The notes under the pieces: model-generated
What the model was told of the DNA's origin: nothing
What the model saw: the letters and a program-made list of their open reading frames with translations, nothing else
Databases searched by the model: none
In this document: positions 37,601 through 48,966 of the stretch, piece by piece
Numbering within the stretch: position 1 is the stretch's first letter
How the letters are laid out: each line of letters starts with the position of its first letter
NCBI RefSeq assembly: GCF_050948215.1
Contig: NC_135149.1
Span: forward strand, 4,693,001 to 4,757,000
Origin: Halictus rubicundus
Lineage: Eukaryota > Arthropoda > Insecta > Hymenoptera > Halictidae
DNA length: 64,000 nt
Direction of reading: 5' to 3'
Made by a program: the position numbers and the translations under genes

Positions 37601-38206
37601 GCTACCCTAACATTTCTGATATGATTAAGACATCCTTCAAAATTGACAAAGAAATATTAATTTCAACACACAATAATTGTTTGATTCTGTATCTTTTTAC
37701 AGTATTTACTTTAAACAAGTTTCTATTGGACCTAATGTCAGTATCTATCTCGTAAATAAACTACCCATTCGAATAAAAAATTACTGAATGATATTACGTA
37801 ATATAAGAATCTATCAGACACCTGAAATTAATGCGAGATGTGAAAGTTGTGATCGACATGGCGTCAGAGGCTAAAAATGCGATGGAATGAGAAAGTGATC
37901 TCTTATACATAGTACCTAAATCGACGTAGATGACATTTATTAATTGTGTTTTTAAACTGTGTGTTTTGTCTCGTTTCGTAAACCGTTCCGACAAAAATCA
38001 TAAACTGAGTCTCTATGTATTGTTGGCATTGCGATAGTACGTGCCACGACCCCAAAAATATATTTTTGTGTTGCAAGTTTGACCCTCGGTTCAAGTATGA
38101 CTTTTGATAAAATATGACCAGTACTCTAGGATTGTTTCTCTTCAAAATTCCATTTTTTAATCTTCCGACGATCAAGAATTACGAACGGAACAGGCCAGCA
38201 AAGAAC
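34651..38206. other. Intergenic stretch with a CA/CG microsatellite
   Basis: A compound CA/CG run lies at 35809-35838. AAATGGGACATCCTGTA near 36289 resembles a lone MITE end. GTCGGGGAGAC is repeated twice at about 35085-35108. No gene is supported, and most of the stretch is very AT-rich. Confidence 0.45.
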
Positions 38207-38647
38207 ATGGCGTCCCCCGATTCAGGTAATTGCACCAACTCATCGACCGCTATTCACCGGCAGGCTTAGAGAAACCAATGTCCTTTGTACTATGCATGGT
38301 ATTGATTAAGTTGTAAAATATTGTAGCCGGCGAAATGAAACTATTGGTTTCCTTAAAATGAACATTTTGTTATTTTCCTGTGTATCTGAAATAATTTTTG
38401 AAATCGCATAGCGAACAGACTCAGGCGCATGCGATTTCTTCTAATGAAGTTTGACCCGAGATCGCGGAACGCAGCGTCATAACGCGCCTAGGAAATCCTA
38501 CCACGCAGGGATATCGGACGTCGTCGGGATCAGAGACGGATCAAGTAGTAGCGCGAAAGGTGTTGACTATTTGTTCATCTATTGGCGAACGTAAGAGGTA
38601 GCTGTCACGTATAATATTAACATATTTTATATTATGTTATAATTAGG

Positions 38648-38900
38648 GGTTTGCGAGTTCGTGACATTTCGGGTTCGGGTCGGGACGAGAACACTCAGGC
38701 GAGATCGAGCGGGCTCCCGAAAGTATCCAGCTACCTATGTCTCTTCGGGATCGCGAAACTATCCGACTACAATAACTGCATGCGAATGTATCGAGATCCC
38801 GAAAGGGCGTATTGAGATATGGAGACCCCCAAAACGATCTGATATTAAACTACAACCTCTCTACACAAACATACAATGCAACGTGTCAGGGTCCTAAAAA
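38648..38900. repeat. Repeat sharing TTTCGGGTTCGGGTCG with 43119
   Basis: GACATTTCGGGTTCGGGTCG and GATCGAGCGGGCTCCCGAAAG resemble AAATTTCGGGTCGGGTCG and GATCAAGCGGGATCCCGAAAG at 43139-43207. The phrase TTCGGGATCGCGAAA recurs inside. The ends are unclear. The 78-codon open frame here is not a gene. Confidence 0.4.
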
Positions 38901-39242
38901 TGGTGTCATATTATTATAAACATACAGGTATATACATATATTATACATATATAGTATAATTGCCAAATTTAAATTCAGCTAAAGAAGATAAAAATGAAGC
39001 AATATTACCAGAAAATTGTTCTAATCCACAATTTTCGAGGGTAGAACTATGCCGACTTCTCACTGCTGGGAGCAATAAGAGTTTCTACATTTAAAATCGA
39101 GCAGTTAGCCCTTGGGAACTCAATCTTAGTTCGCACCTATAGCGAGCAGCATAGTTACGGAAACTGTAGTAGTCGAAGGAACACGTACCATCAGCACTCA
39201 GGCAGGACACCGAGGAAACTGGATGAAGCGTCACCGTCTTAG

Positions 39243-39599
39243 GAAAATCATCATCCCAAAGATGTATCAATCAAGCAGACGAGGCAGCTCTGCAAAAGCA
39301 GAAACACCTCAACCCAGACAGACAAGCAGTCATCAGCAGCGACGCAGACCACTATCTCCAAGAAGAGACTGCTCCAGATTACGCCCATCTTTTCAAGGTG
39401 GCAAACGAAAACATCCGCAGTTTCACATCTGGGGAAGGAGCGGCAAAGCAATGCAGACAATGAGCCCGCTCCATCTGGAATCCAGCTCGGTCTCTGTTGT
39501 GGCCCATGCCGAGGGTATGGCGGACCTATGAATGCATCCATCTTCGCAGAGACCAGGGCATTTGACATCCGATTTAATAAATTCATGGATGAATGCTAG
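39243..39599 (+). pseudogene. Unrecognised 118-codon frame, possibly retroelement
   Basis: The frame opens after TAG at 39240-39242 and closes with TAG at 39597-39599, with no ATG near its start. It is rich in Thr, Gln, Ser and Lys (STQTDKQSSAATQTTISKKR) and then contains GLCCGPCRGYGG and RAFDIRFNKFMDEC. A second frame in the same place is also open (ADEAALQKQKHLNPDRQ onward), and beyond the stop the first frame continues with sparse stops to about 39710. The region at 39060-39730 is clearly less AT-rich. Composition of this sort is common in gag or ORF1 proteins of retroelements, but I see no zinc knuckle or reverse transcriptase. It could also be an unrelated exon. Confidence 0.25.
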
Positions 39600-40140
39600 C
39601 ATCCTTACGATCCGATGCTAAGGGAACTCCAGCCGAGAAAACTATTGGACCATCAAGACCCATGGTTACGGGGTGAGTTCCAGCAGGAACAGGACAGAGA
39701 CCATGGGAAACAATAGCCATCCCACCAAGAAGACAAGTCTACGAATTCTACGAATTCTAGGTTTTTTCAATTTTTCCTGGCATGTCATAAAAATTCACTA
39801 GAAGGGAATTCGACTCTACACGACTCTTTAACATAAAGAGGACGGAAAGAGGCATCCATGCGGATCTACAGCTTCACAGATTACAAGGTCACCCACCGCT
39901 AGACGTGGCCAACAATTGGCTATAGTTGAGCCAGTCCGCGCCGTAAGGGCGTAGAAACCTTCCACCAAGACAATTACCAGCTAACATGGGTACTTTAACG
40001 GACAGATGAACTACACCATTTCGACGCGACATTCTAACATTTCCCTTTTTCATAGTTTCACAGGATGTTTTCCCTTGTCAAGTTGAAAGCATCACGGAAA
40101 TCGAAAACAATAAGAACTGTGAAGACAATGTTGCATTTAA

Positions 40141-40321
40141 CCAGTTAAGCGCGTTCGACGTGTATACACGTCAATCCGAAACTGTATTCCGGTGCGGTTA
40201 ACGTTTTCGTAAAATATATAATAGCGCCATTTGACGTGCGTTCGACGTATATATTCCTCATTGCTTGATTTTAATTTCGCGCCGTGAGGGATTTTTCAAA
40301 TTAAACTCCACAGTTAACTGG
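40141..40321. mobile_element. piggyBac-type MITE at TTAA
   Basis: TTAA at 40137-40140 and 40322-40325 flank ends CCAGTTAAGCG and CAGTTAACTGG, which are inverted over CCAGTTAA. Inside, GCGTTCGACGT occurs twice (near 40151 and 40240). TTAA flanks support the piggyBac superfamily. Confidence 0.65.
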
Positions 40322-40723
40322 TTAAGGGGAAAATATTAAGGCCAGAGAATCTTCTTCGCGTGCATGTCAATTGGAATTCTTCTAATTTCTTTCCCGAGAA
40401 CGGAAATCGCTCCATTCTAACCCATTTTGCTTATAGAAAGGTTGACTATGCTCTGGCTGGACGAAGCCGGCATAAATCGTGATTCAGTATATTGAGAATT
40501 CCATAAGACTTCGTAATTTGGAATTTTAACCGTCTTGGTACAGTGCGTATAGTACAAACGGGCAGTACGCGTCGTAACGCTGAATCTCGTTTTGGACCGG
40601 TTGTATTTAGCGAGTTCGGGCCTAGTCACCCTTCCGAATTAAGTAACCTTATAAATTCCGCAAGTACTGTATTATCCTATTTCGGCATAATACTTCAATC
40701 AGCCCGTGTTTCCCGCATTACCA

Positions 40724-40779
40724 GTCTCTCTCTCTCTCTCTCAAACACACACACACACACACACACACGCGCGCGCGCC
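40724..40779. repeat. Compound TC/AC/GC microsatellite
   Basis: TC units run to 40742, AC units from about 40745 to 40768, then GC units to 40779. Frames read through it are low-complexity and not genes. Confidence 0.95.
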
Positions 40780-41406
40780 GTCGAATGGCGTCGAAGAAGA
40801 GGAAGGGCAAAGTGGGAGACAAGTCGTGTACCTAGGTAACTACACAGCTTATCACACAATTTCTTCTAATAGACAATATAGTTATAAGATAATTTTAAGT
40901 AACGTTTGATTTTAACCCACCATTCAGATTCAGCACTTCTTAGTGGACCGTTACCACAAAATACATACAATCTTACCGTTCACGTTGTATCAATGAATTT
41001 ATGATGTCACATTAGGAATAGCATTCCGTTCGCGTCTAATGAAATTTGAAAAATAAACAAATTCTCAAAACTCATTTGAGTGTCATTTAATTATTCAATT
41101 ATTTGAAGTTGAATCAGAATACAGTATTCAATTCAAAATACAATAGTATTATAATAGAATGTGGAAGAAATGTAGTGTGACAATAGAAGATACTGATAAG
41201 TTATATTAGCTATATTAGTTATATTAGTTATATTCTTTTATAATAATACTAGTAATCAATTGATTCAGATATCATACGATGTTTATGGTAATATGCATTT
41301 GAATAAAGAAATATACTAAAAAATTTCACAAGAAAACATCTATATGGTACACTATTCAAATAAAATTAAAGGATCACCCCTCCGAACCCGAGATATTGGG
41401 TCAATT
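40780..41406. other. AT-rich intergenic stretch, no gene seen
   Basis: TTATATTAGTTA-type repeats lie near 41201-41233. Nothing else is supported. Confidence 0.45.
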
Positions 41407-41658
41407 TCAAGTGATCATAACTCCGGCAAAAATGGTTGTATCGATATCATTAAAAAATCATTTGAAAGCTTGAAGTCTCTACTTTCAGATGCCTTTTCAA
41501 ATTTTCAGTTACGTTGCTTTTTAACATTGCTTTTTTGCACAAGATTCTACGATGATTTTTTTTCCCTTTCTAGAGCCAGTTAACGTTAAAAAGACCATTT
41601 TTCCTTCAATGTTGCATAACTCGATACAACCATTTTTGCCGGAGTTATGATCACTTGA
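41407..41658. repeat. Foldback with 38-bp perfect inverted arms
   Basis: The arm at 41407-41444, starting TCAAGTGATCATAACTCCGG and ending GTATCGA, is the exact reverse complement of 41621-41658. The 176-base interior is AT-rich with no gene. The absence of any mismatch means it is young or kept identical. Confidence 0.9.
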
Positions 41659-41700
41659 CACAAGATCACAAGACAACAAATTTAGGATTGAGCCTGATTT

Positions 41701-41774
41701 AGGATATATTATTGAGGGAGGGTTCCGTGGGTGAGCGCGTTAGTCGATCGGCTACCACCAGGATATATTATTGA
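41701..41774. mobile_element. 44-bp tRNA-like insert in 15-bp direct repeats
   Basis: AGGATATATTATTGA at 41701-41715 is repeated exactly at 41760-41774. The 44 bases between are GC-rich and resemble the 5' half of a tRNA or tRNA-derived SINE (GGTTCCGTGGGTGAGCGCG, then TTAGTCGATCGGCTACCACC). Long perfect target duplications of this size are typical of LINE-type retrotransposition. There is no poly-A tail or RNA polymerase III B box. Confidence 0.6.
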
Positions 41775-43118
41775 AGAGTAAAAACATGTTTATTTAAATC
41801 AACACTACATTTGAGGGTTATAGAATAATGAATATTTAAGATTTACATACATGAATTGTTAAACCTATGGAATGGTATACTATTTATATTGCAACTATAC
41901 TTACTTGACTTACAATGCATTACCTTATCTACAATAACATCTACTGTATTTATAACAAGAAATCGTATTTCACGTTTGTATAGCTAAGGAAGAGCGAATT
42001 AAAACGAGCTCACATATTGCGATAGTTATCATTGCTAATTCTAATATTATTAACAGTATTAAAGAAAGTAGGAAGATTCCTATAAAACGTGGTCCAGCAT
42101 TTCACTGTGCCAACAGAAAAACAAAAATCAATTTTATTCAAATTGCAATTTACAAGATTCCTAAAGGTTGTTTCTGTAATTGCTAAAGTGAAAGGATGTG
42201 GTAAAAAGGGATAAGCACAAAGAATTTTCCGTTTATGCACCAGGATACAAAGACCATAGCTGTTGGAAAGGTAGGAAATAAGTACCTGTCATTTGAAAAT
42301 ACTTAAATTTTATAGTTTGTACGTGTACATTAAAGTTTGTACTTGAGAGTTGTGCGTGCACATCTGGAATTTCATGCAATGTGGAGTTTACTGAAGTGAC
42401 AGTAGCATCGCTACAACTTTTTGAAGATGGTGTTGGTGTTGCATTCGAAATCTCTGTAAAATGCATGCGCCATTCAATTTTCGCCACGAACTGTCGTCAC
42501 TTTAGCAGGGTCTGCTGAGCAGACTACAAATTATATTTCTCGATAATGTGCTTATTCCAACAAAAGGAAAAAGCGCGTGATATGCACAGCGACTTGTATA
42601 ATACAATATTGCACACTTCCGGTCACGCTTTTTAAGACATCGTGCGTCGACTAAAGCGATCTTTCTACTTTGACGACCTCAAACATTCAGATCCTTTTTT
42701 GTATTTTCTAATACTTTTATATCCAATAAATATTTTATAATTTCAGCCCATGCAAGCATTCATACTATGTATAAACAGTTTCCAGCATTCTGATCAAAAT
42801 AATTCCTCAAGTGATGATTTTTTAACTCAATTTTTGAGTCGAACACTTTGAGTTCCTTATTACTTTTCTTGGGAGTGGGGACTCATGTAATGGGACGAAA
42901 AATTTTCTTTTCATTGCATAAATCAATGGTGTTACGTGTTAAAACTAAGCTAACCAATTATCTACATTTGTATCCTGTTTTAAATTGCACCAACTCACTT
43001 TCATTATAAACGCATAAAATCCGCAGTCTACTTTATACACTCTGACCCTGAGGTGTCAATATTATTATTGATTCTCCCCTTTGTTTTTTTATTAAAATCA
43101 GAATTGTCTGATGGGTAA
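41775..43118. other. Intergenic stretch without recognisable gene
   Basis: A family B right end (CATAAAATCCGCAGTCTA, preceded by AAATTGCACCAACTCA) ends near 43031. Its left end is not visible. No gene is seen. Confidence 0.4.
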
Positions 43119-43219
43119 ATTGTGGGGGAGAGCGGAATTCTGAAATTTCGGGTCGGGTCGAGTCGAGCTGGATATTTTTCGGCTTGGATCAAGCGGGATC
43201 CCGAAAGTTTGTGCAACCC
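43119..43219. repeat. Short repeat with TTTCGGG inverted ends
   Basis: TGAAATTTCGGGTCGGG near the left and CCCGAAAGTTTGTGCAACCC at the right are partly inverted. The middle resembles the repeat at 38648-38900. Confidence 0.4.
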
Positions 43220-43524
43220 ATAAAAATCTTCGAGCACTCAAGGCTTTTAGGACCTGATACTCCCTTCGGACTCGTTATTTTATTCGAAACCTAATTTCTC
43301 AAACTGATCTTTTAGTTTGAAAGTCTTTTATTTTTCGCGCCGCTTATTGGTTGCAATAATGAATCAAACTGCAAGGAAAGAATGAATGATGAATTGGCAT
43401 CGGTCACTGTCCGCTGCACTGCGAGGGGTTACACATTCTGTCCAGTTCGCCAGCGTGAATGTACCCGTATTGTCGTATACTTGTCTGACTCTATACTGTA
43501 TTTTGTATGCTGTGTACTGTACGC

Positions 43525-43867
43525 CACGCCTAGGCAATTGGTGCTCTGAGTGTCGATGACGTAGAATCGGCTACTGATTCGCCAGAGACGCAGAGTCGCC
43601 AGATCAAGACTTGTGTTCCCACCCTAATTTCCCATTGTACCGCGCTATATCCCACGCTTCCGCCGCGGCCCGGTCACGTGACGCATTCCGTCTCTGTCCT
43701 GCATATTTTGGTTCTGGCAGAGAGAGGGTAACTTTTTCCCCTCAATTCGTGCTCCTTCCCCTCATCTGGCGACACTGTCTTACTGTAAGGCAAGTAAGGC
43801 CAGAGCGCGATAATGGGGATAGCCGATTTACGTCATCGACTCTCGGAGCACTAATTGCCCAGGCGTG
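43525..43867. mobile_element. Family D element inserted in a 7-bp repeat array
   Basis: CACGCCTAGGCAATTGGTGC at the left is the inverse of GCACTAATTGCCCAGGCGTG at the right, and the match continues inward through GTCGATGACGTA and TCGGCT, about 48 bases in all. Flanks CTGTACGC and CTGTATGC agree at 7 of 8 positions, but because both flanks belong to the TGCTGTA array this is weak evidence for a duplication. TCACGTGA lies at 43674-43681. The 220-codon open frame that begins here is an artefact of the array. Confidence 0.75.
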
Positions 43868-44071
43868 CTGTATGCTGTCTGTTGTATGTTATATGCTGTA
43901 TACTGTATATGCTGTATGCTGTATGCTGTATACTGTATACTGTATACTGTATGTTGTATGCTGCACGCTGCATGCTGCATACTGCATGCTATATCTACGC
44001 TGCACGCTGCAGGTTGCATGCTGCATACTGCATGCTATATCTATGCTGCACGCTGCACGTTGCATGCTGCG
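43868..44071. repeat. TGCTGTA heptamer array with higher-order repeat
   Basis: Variants of TGCTGTA/TACTGTA run from the D element edge to about 43960, then give way to TGCATGC/TGCACGC forms arranged as two units of about 55 bases, each containing CATACTGCATGCTATATCTA. A seven-base unit without stops keeps every frame open, which explains the Cys/Leu/Tyr-rich open frames here. Related units at 43486-43524 lie on the far side of the D element. Confidence 0.9.
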
Positions 44072-45112
44072 TGTCGTTGCCTTGGCCTTTAACGATTCCT
44101 GGAACGATCTCGAGACTTCGATCTATCGATTCGACTTCGATCCCCGCGATACGCGTCGCTATCTGCTCACTGAACCTCTCGCGAAATTGCTGCCTACACA
44201 GCCTCCTAACTCACTCCCAGTCGTTTGTAAACAATGCCAACTTGGGATAATTATCTTGACCAATGGAAAATGAAATCTCTGTGATCTTTCGGAGCAGATA
44301 TTACTCGCGTTACATCGCAGCGGGCATGGAAACATGGAAACGATCATGCGTGTACAAAGTAGTATCGTACACCGAACTCAAAATGGAATCGATTCTACAG
44401 AAAGTCGTTATAATATTTGCTTCATTTAAATCCCAAGCGGATATGACAATTAATATCAACGATTGTTGTAAAACACTTTCAAATCGAGGCAATCATTACA
44501 ATTAAGTAATGTTGAATAAGTCAATTTTTAGTTTTTAGAAATGGTCAGATAGTTTGAACAGTTCATTTTTTAAACAATACGAGATCTCAAAAATGGGTAA
44601 GTAATTAATTCATTTCACATATAATTTCTGCTGAATAAAATAAAATACAGTAGGTCGCAAAATTTGTCTTGTAATTGCATTGTCTTTATATAATTTATAC
44701 GTAGAAGGAACATAAAATTGATTATAAGCTATCGAAATAGGTACACATAAATCAAAATTAATACATATCTAGCTGTATTTCCGGACGTATTGTTTCTGTG
44801 TAATTTCGATGATACATCTAATTTCTTGTTTGTGTAATAGGGCGTAGCTTTATTACAACGATTCGGCATCGAGAGTAATGGGTACGTAAAGACACTCTAA
44901 ACAAATTCTTAGTAGTACTTTCACTTTAGATTCCTGATGACACGCACAACTCGCAGCGTGTTCTTCTCTTCGAATTAAATGAACGCAGTCGCTGTCCAAG
45001 CGGAAAAATTAAACGACGCGACGGAAGTATCTGTATAAAATTAAATTCAAGTAGCTCTATAATTGGTAACTTTATATCTTTCATGAGTTTCTGAATCGCG
45101 AAGAGTTTAAAT
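44072..45112. other. Intergenic stretch, no gene recognised
   Basis: About 44085-44400 is unique and less AT-rich. Short frames on both strands have no recognisable domain. Confidence 0.35.
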
Positions 45113-45310
45113 CAGTGCAGGGCACATTTGCCTCAATTGAGGCAAAACCGTCTCCACCACAGTGCACACTGTCCCCTTCCAGTAAGCACCATTATCGTGG
45201 GGCAACGAAGACGCGAGACACCAGCAAACCCATCGAAGGTGCGTGCTACATGAAAGAGAGATTGGTGAGGGAAGCAAGCGTTTGAGGGGTCCCAACCGTG
45301 CCCAGCACTG
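45113..45310. mobile_element. hAT-type MITE, CAGTGC ends
   Basis: It starts CAGTGCAGGGCACATTTGCC and ends ACCGTGCCCAGCACTG. The flanking octamers GTTTAAAT and CTTTAATC agree at 5 of 8 positions. It is GC-rich compared with its surroundings. The ends and duplication length fit the hAT superfamily. Confidence 0.65.
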
Positions 45311-46431
45311 CTTTAATCCATAATCGTGTTATTAGATCGCGATAAATTACAAGTGCGATTACAACCAAATAAATTCCAGTATACTGTGGTTATTATAAAT
45401 TTGTATTTCTTCACTAGTTTGGTTTATTAATATTATAAACTGCGCACCAATTGCAAATGTGCAATCAGCTGAGTGAAAAAGAATAAGTGCATGTTAAATA
45501 ATTAGATTACAGAAAACATTCTCTACTTATACGCTATCGGTAAAAATTTACAAAAATAAACACGATTTGAACTGTTATTGCAGCGAAGATGATATATTAT
45601 GTAAATATGTTTATGTACCTACATATACATTACAATAGTAGTATGCATATGGCTAATTAGTGATACATAATTATTATTACTGTGATTCATAGCGAACATA
45701 GCATTTCGTATTGCAATTCATGAAATGTAATTGGATATACTCTCACGTGTAGTAACGAATTCATAATGACAGTTATTACCAAACCCACGCTATTACAAGT
45801 ACCCTATATCTGCACATTAAAAAGATATTATCTTCCCCATCAATCAATATCTTTTTTTGATAAATCGAGATAGATTTAAGTTTAAAGGTAGTACAATAGC
45901 AACGTTCGTAAAAGTTTTCCTTTCAATAGGTCGCTTTCGAACACAAAGAGTCGAAATATTCCAAAATGGATTTTGCTATTATTAGCTTAGGAATGGGGTT
46001 AAGGAGAGACCTATCTTTTTATCTCGTGAAAATGGTGTAACACGTAAATAAAATACAGTATGCTCCGGAAGAATACGCATTCGCTTACAAAAGCCGAAAC
46101 GTTCATTTTTATATTCTTGCCATATGGTTATTTGGAATATATCAAAATCTTAATTAGTAATCATTATTTTGCATTAATTTTCGAACTCTAAAAATTTCCA
46201 ATTAATAAGTTTTTATTTACGAGTCGATTCGAAAAAAACGAAAAATTTGTAATATTGCAAAACAAAGAAACAAGAATTTATATTCTTTCTCACTTTTTCG
46301 AGGTAAGCAAAGTTAATTTGAGTATTGTGTATTTTACTCAGAAAAATTATATAGATCATTTTCGAAAAGTTTTCAGAAATGTCTGCATGCTTTTTATTCG
46401 GTTTCTACATCAAAGTGTATACAGCAGGATA
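45311..46431. other. AT-rich intergenic stretch, no gene seen
   Basis: Nothing beyond AT-driven short frames can be supported. Confidence 0.45.
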
Positions 46432-46665
46432 GGGTATGGGACCGTATTACTGTGGGGATGCCAATTACTGTGCTTATATTAATTATAAGCAATTATAAGC
46501 AAAGTATAATGAATATTTAAAAAGAGATATATAACATATATATTAACTGATTTTAATGAAAAAAAATTCAATATCTCTTTTTTAATATTCATTATGCTTT
46601 AAAAATAAGCGTAATTATTATAATTACAGTAATTGGTACCCCTACAGTAATTGGGTCCCTTACCC
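46432..46665. mobile_element. Family A foldback MITE, TA target
   Basis: TA at 46430-46431 and 46666-46667 flank GGGTATGGGACC and GGGTCCCTTACCC. Both arms keep the doubled box (ATTACTGTGGGG and CCAATTACTGTGC; CAGTAATTGG and CAGTAATTGGG). ATTATAAGCA is locally duplicated in the left arm. Confidence 0.8.
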
Positions 46666-46667
46666 TA

Positions 46668-47068
46668 ATACTATTGTAATCTAAATAAGAGTTTGACTAA
46701 AACGATGTGCACTGGCTCACGGAAGTATTGGAAGTTGTAATACAGGATTCTGTACAGATTTTGATGCGCTAACACGTAGCAGCTGAGCAGTCGTTTTGAA
46801 ATTGTTTCTTTCTTTCAATTTTCATGTTCAAGAATTTTTTATAAATGTTATTCAACTTTTTCTTGCATGTTATATGTACAGGCATGCCTACGACGAGTAC
46901 TAACATGGAAAATGTATTTTTACCAGTTTTTGCTAACATAAATCTAAAAAGAATGCAAGACATGCTAAAGATATAACCACATGTTCGCAATGCAAACAAG
47001 GAAAGAAGCAATTGGAACAAAATCCATCGTCGAAAGTTTCGAAAGTATCCGTGGAGACGTCTCTCGAC

Positions 47069-47070
<2 letters not shown>
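46668..47070. other. Intergenic stretch, no gene recognised
   Basis: Minus-strand frames here run into the GA microsatellite and become Ser/Leu repeats. There is no independent gene signal. Confidence 0.4.

Positions 47071-47160
<90 letters not shown>
47071..47160. repeat. GA microsatellite
   Basis: AG units run with two GGGAGGG-type interruptions near 47124-47130. The Ser-Leu and Glu-Arg rich open frames crossing it on both strands are artefacts. Confidence 0.95.
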
Positions 47161-47161
<1 letters not shown>

Positions 47162-48087
47162 TGTCTCATTACCGCGATCAAAGACAGGATATGGTAACAA
47201 AGGGAGGTAGAAAGAAAAAGGAAAAGTTAGCCAAGTGTCCAGCAGATGTACAGACGGTGCCGTACGGACGCATTATTATTGGAGTGCACAGGGACAGACA
47301 CGGGTGTACACGTGTTAACCAGAACCCCGCGCAGTCGGTTAGAGGTCTTTCTTTCACGGACTGGCATTCTTCTTTTTTCAATGTATGGTAAACAGTACAG
47401 AACAAAATCGTGTACATCGGTTTGAGTACCGTTACCAGTTAAAAAGTATGCTTTCGACCTGGCGACGTCGAACTTTTGTTTCCAGCAGGGTTCTAAGAGA
47501 GTGGAAATGAAACTTTGCTTTCTGAATCTACAAGTTTCATGTGCAATCTCTTCGAACAGCAATGTAATATGTGCAGAAATGATTATGGTCGAACATTGTC
47601 CATTTTCAAAAACGACTTTCCTTTTTCCTTCTAGATCGTGTCCGTTCGGATTATTATTAGTGTTTAGTACAAGTTTCATTAATTCTACAAATTATATGAT
47701 ATCTTTGATCATTAAAATATGTTCAATATAGAAAACTAGAATGAAGGAAATCAAAAATGTATTAAAACGCGCTATCAATAAATAAGTATAACAACTATCG
47801 CACTAAAATTTAGTTTCTTTTTCCTCTATCACAAAAGAAGTGAAAACAACATAAATTTTGCATCTTAATTTAACTTCTTCAATCGAATTTTTCCTTGCGA
47901 CTAAACTATTTATGAAGGAAATAATTTTGAAATCGTGTACACTTTTTAACCAGACGTCATTTTGATCATTATGCTTTTTGTGTCTGATCTGAATTCCGTT
48001 CTTACTTTGTTTATGATTCAGGTAGACAATATTTATAGACGTAATAACAAGAAAGTTGCTTTCCATGAATCTTCACGTAAATAAATA
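47161..48087. other. Unique stretch with overlapping open frames
   Basis: About 47200-47680 is less AT-rich and open on both strands, with a 150-codon minus-strand frame at 47227-47679. I recognise no domain. The frame has no repetitive bias, so a small gene is possible but not supported. Confidence 0.3.
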
Positions 48088-48316
48088 GAGTAAGGGACCC
48101 AATTACTGTATGGGTGCCAATTACTGTGCCTATATTAATTATACTTATTTTTAAAGTATAATAAATATTAAAAAAGAGATATTCAATTTTTTTATTAAAA
48201 TTAGTTGATATATATGTTATATGTCTTTTTTTAAATATTCATTATGCTATAGAAATAAGTATTATTAATATGGGCACAGTAATTGGCACCCCACAGTAAT
48301 TGGGTCCCTTGTCCTC
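48088..48316. mobile_element. Family A foldback MITE
   Basis: TA at 48086-48087 and 48317-48318 flank GAGTAAGGGACCC and GGGTCCCTTGTCCTC. Both arms contain doubled CCAATTACTGT boxes, and AAAGTATAATAAATATTAAA leads to the AT-rich loop. Confidence 0.8.
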
Positions 48317-48739
48317 TACTATTTTAACGAAACTTACTTCTTTTTGTAATTTCGCAGGGCTGTAGATAATCTCATTTTGTAACGTAGGCACATAAACATT
48401 CAGCGTATCTTTAATTGTCGTAACAAGTATATGTAATTTTCGATAATATTCTTAAAATTACTAATTGAAAGATAAATGTGCTTCTTGCGATACAATTCTA
48501 TTGTTCTATCGTTTTATGAATCTCTATTATGATTTTATAAAATATTTTCGAAACTATACATTTATTTTTTAGCTGACACCAAACAAAAGAAAATAGCATA
48601 ATCTTTAACAAAATGAGATAGTGTGCATAGAAAGTTATTAATATGGACAATATTTTAACAGTATCGTAACATCAACTAATTCGTCATTCACTTTAAGTTA
48701 GTAGAGGGAAGTTATATCGAAAGATTTTGTAAAGCAATT

Positions 48740-48962
48740 TTAATACGCCCTTCAAAAGAGAATTACTTTTTCAAAAGTGGATTGGACAATTTGGATTTTT
48801 TGTGAAGTTAAAAAGATTAGTTTACCAGATATCGCGAAAAAGAAGTTCTGAATAAATTCTAATTCGTCAAATTGCGGAGAAAATACTAAAGGTTGTTTTT
48901 ACAATTTTTCGTGTGGGCCTGTCTTGAAAATTTAAAAACTGCGTTTTGAAGATATACGTCAG
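48740..48962. repeat. Family E arm fragment, inverted
   Basis: GAGAAAATACTAAAGGTTG, TTTTTCGTGTGGGCCTG and GAAAATTTAAAAACTGCG are the complements of the blocks at 23279-23400. It abuts the element that starts at 48967. Confidence 0.55.
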
Positions 48963-48966
48963 TTAT

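Noticed and set aside
41716..41759. A functional tRNA gene
   Set aside because: Only a 5' half-like sequence is present. There is no anticodon arm pairing, T arm or terminator.
43611..44273. 220-codon plus-strand open frame, Cys/Leu/Tyr-rich
   Set aside because: It starts in a family D element and runs through the stop-free TGCTGTA array. The length is a by-product of the repeat.
46769..47391. Open frames of over 130 codons on both strands with Ser-Leu or Glu-Arg runs
   Set aside because: They are readings of the GA microsatellite at 47071-47160 joined to unrelated flanks.
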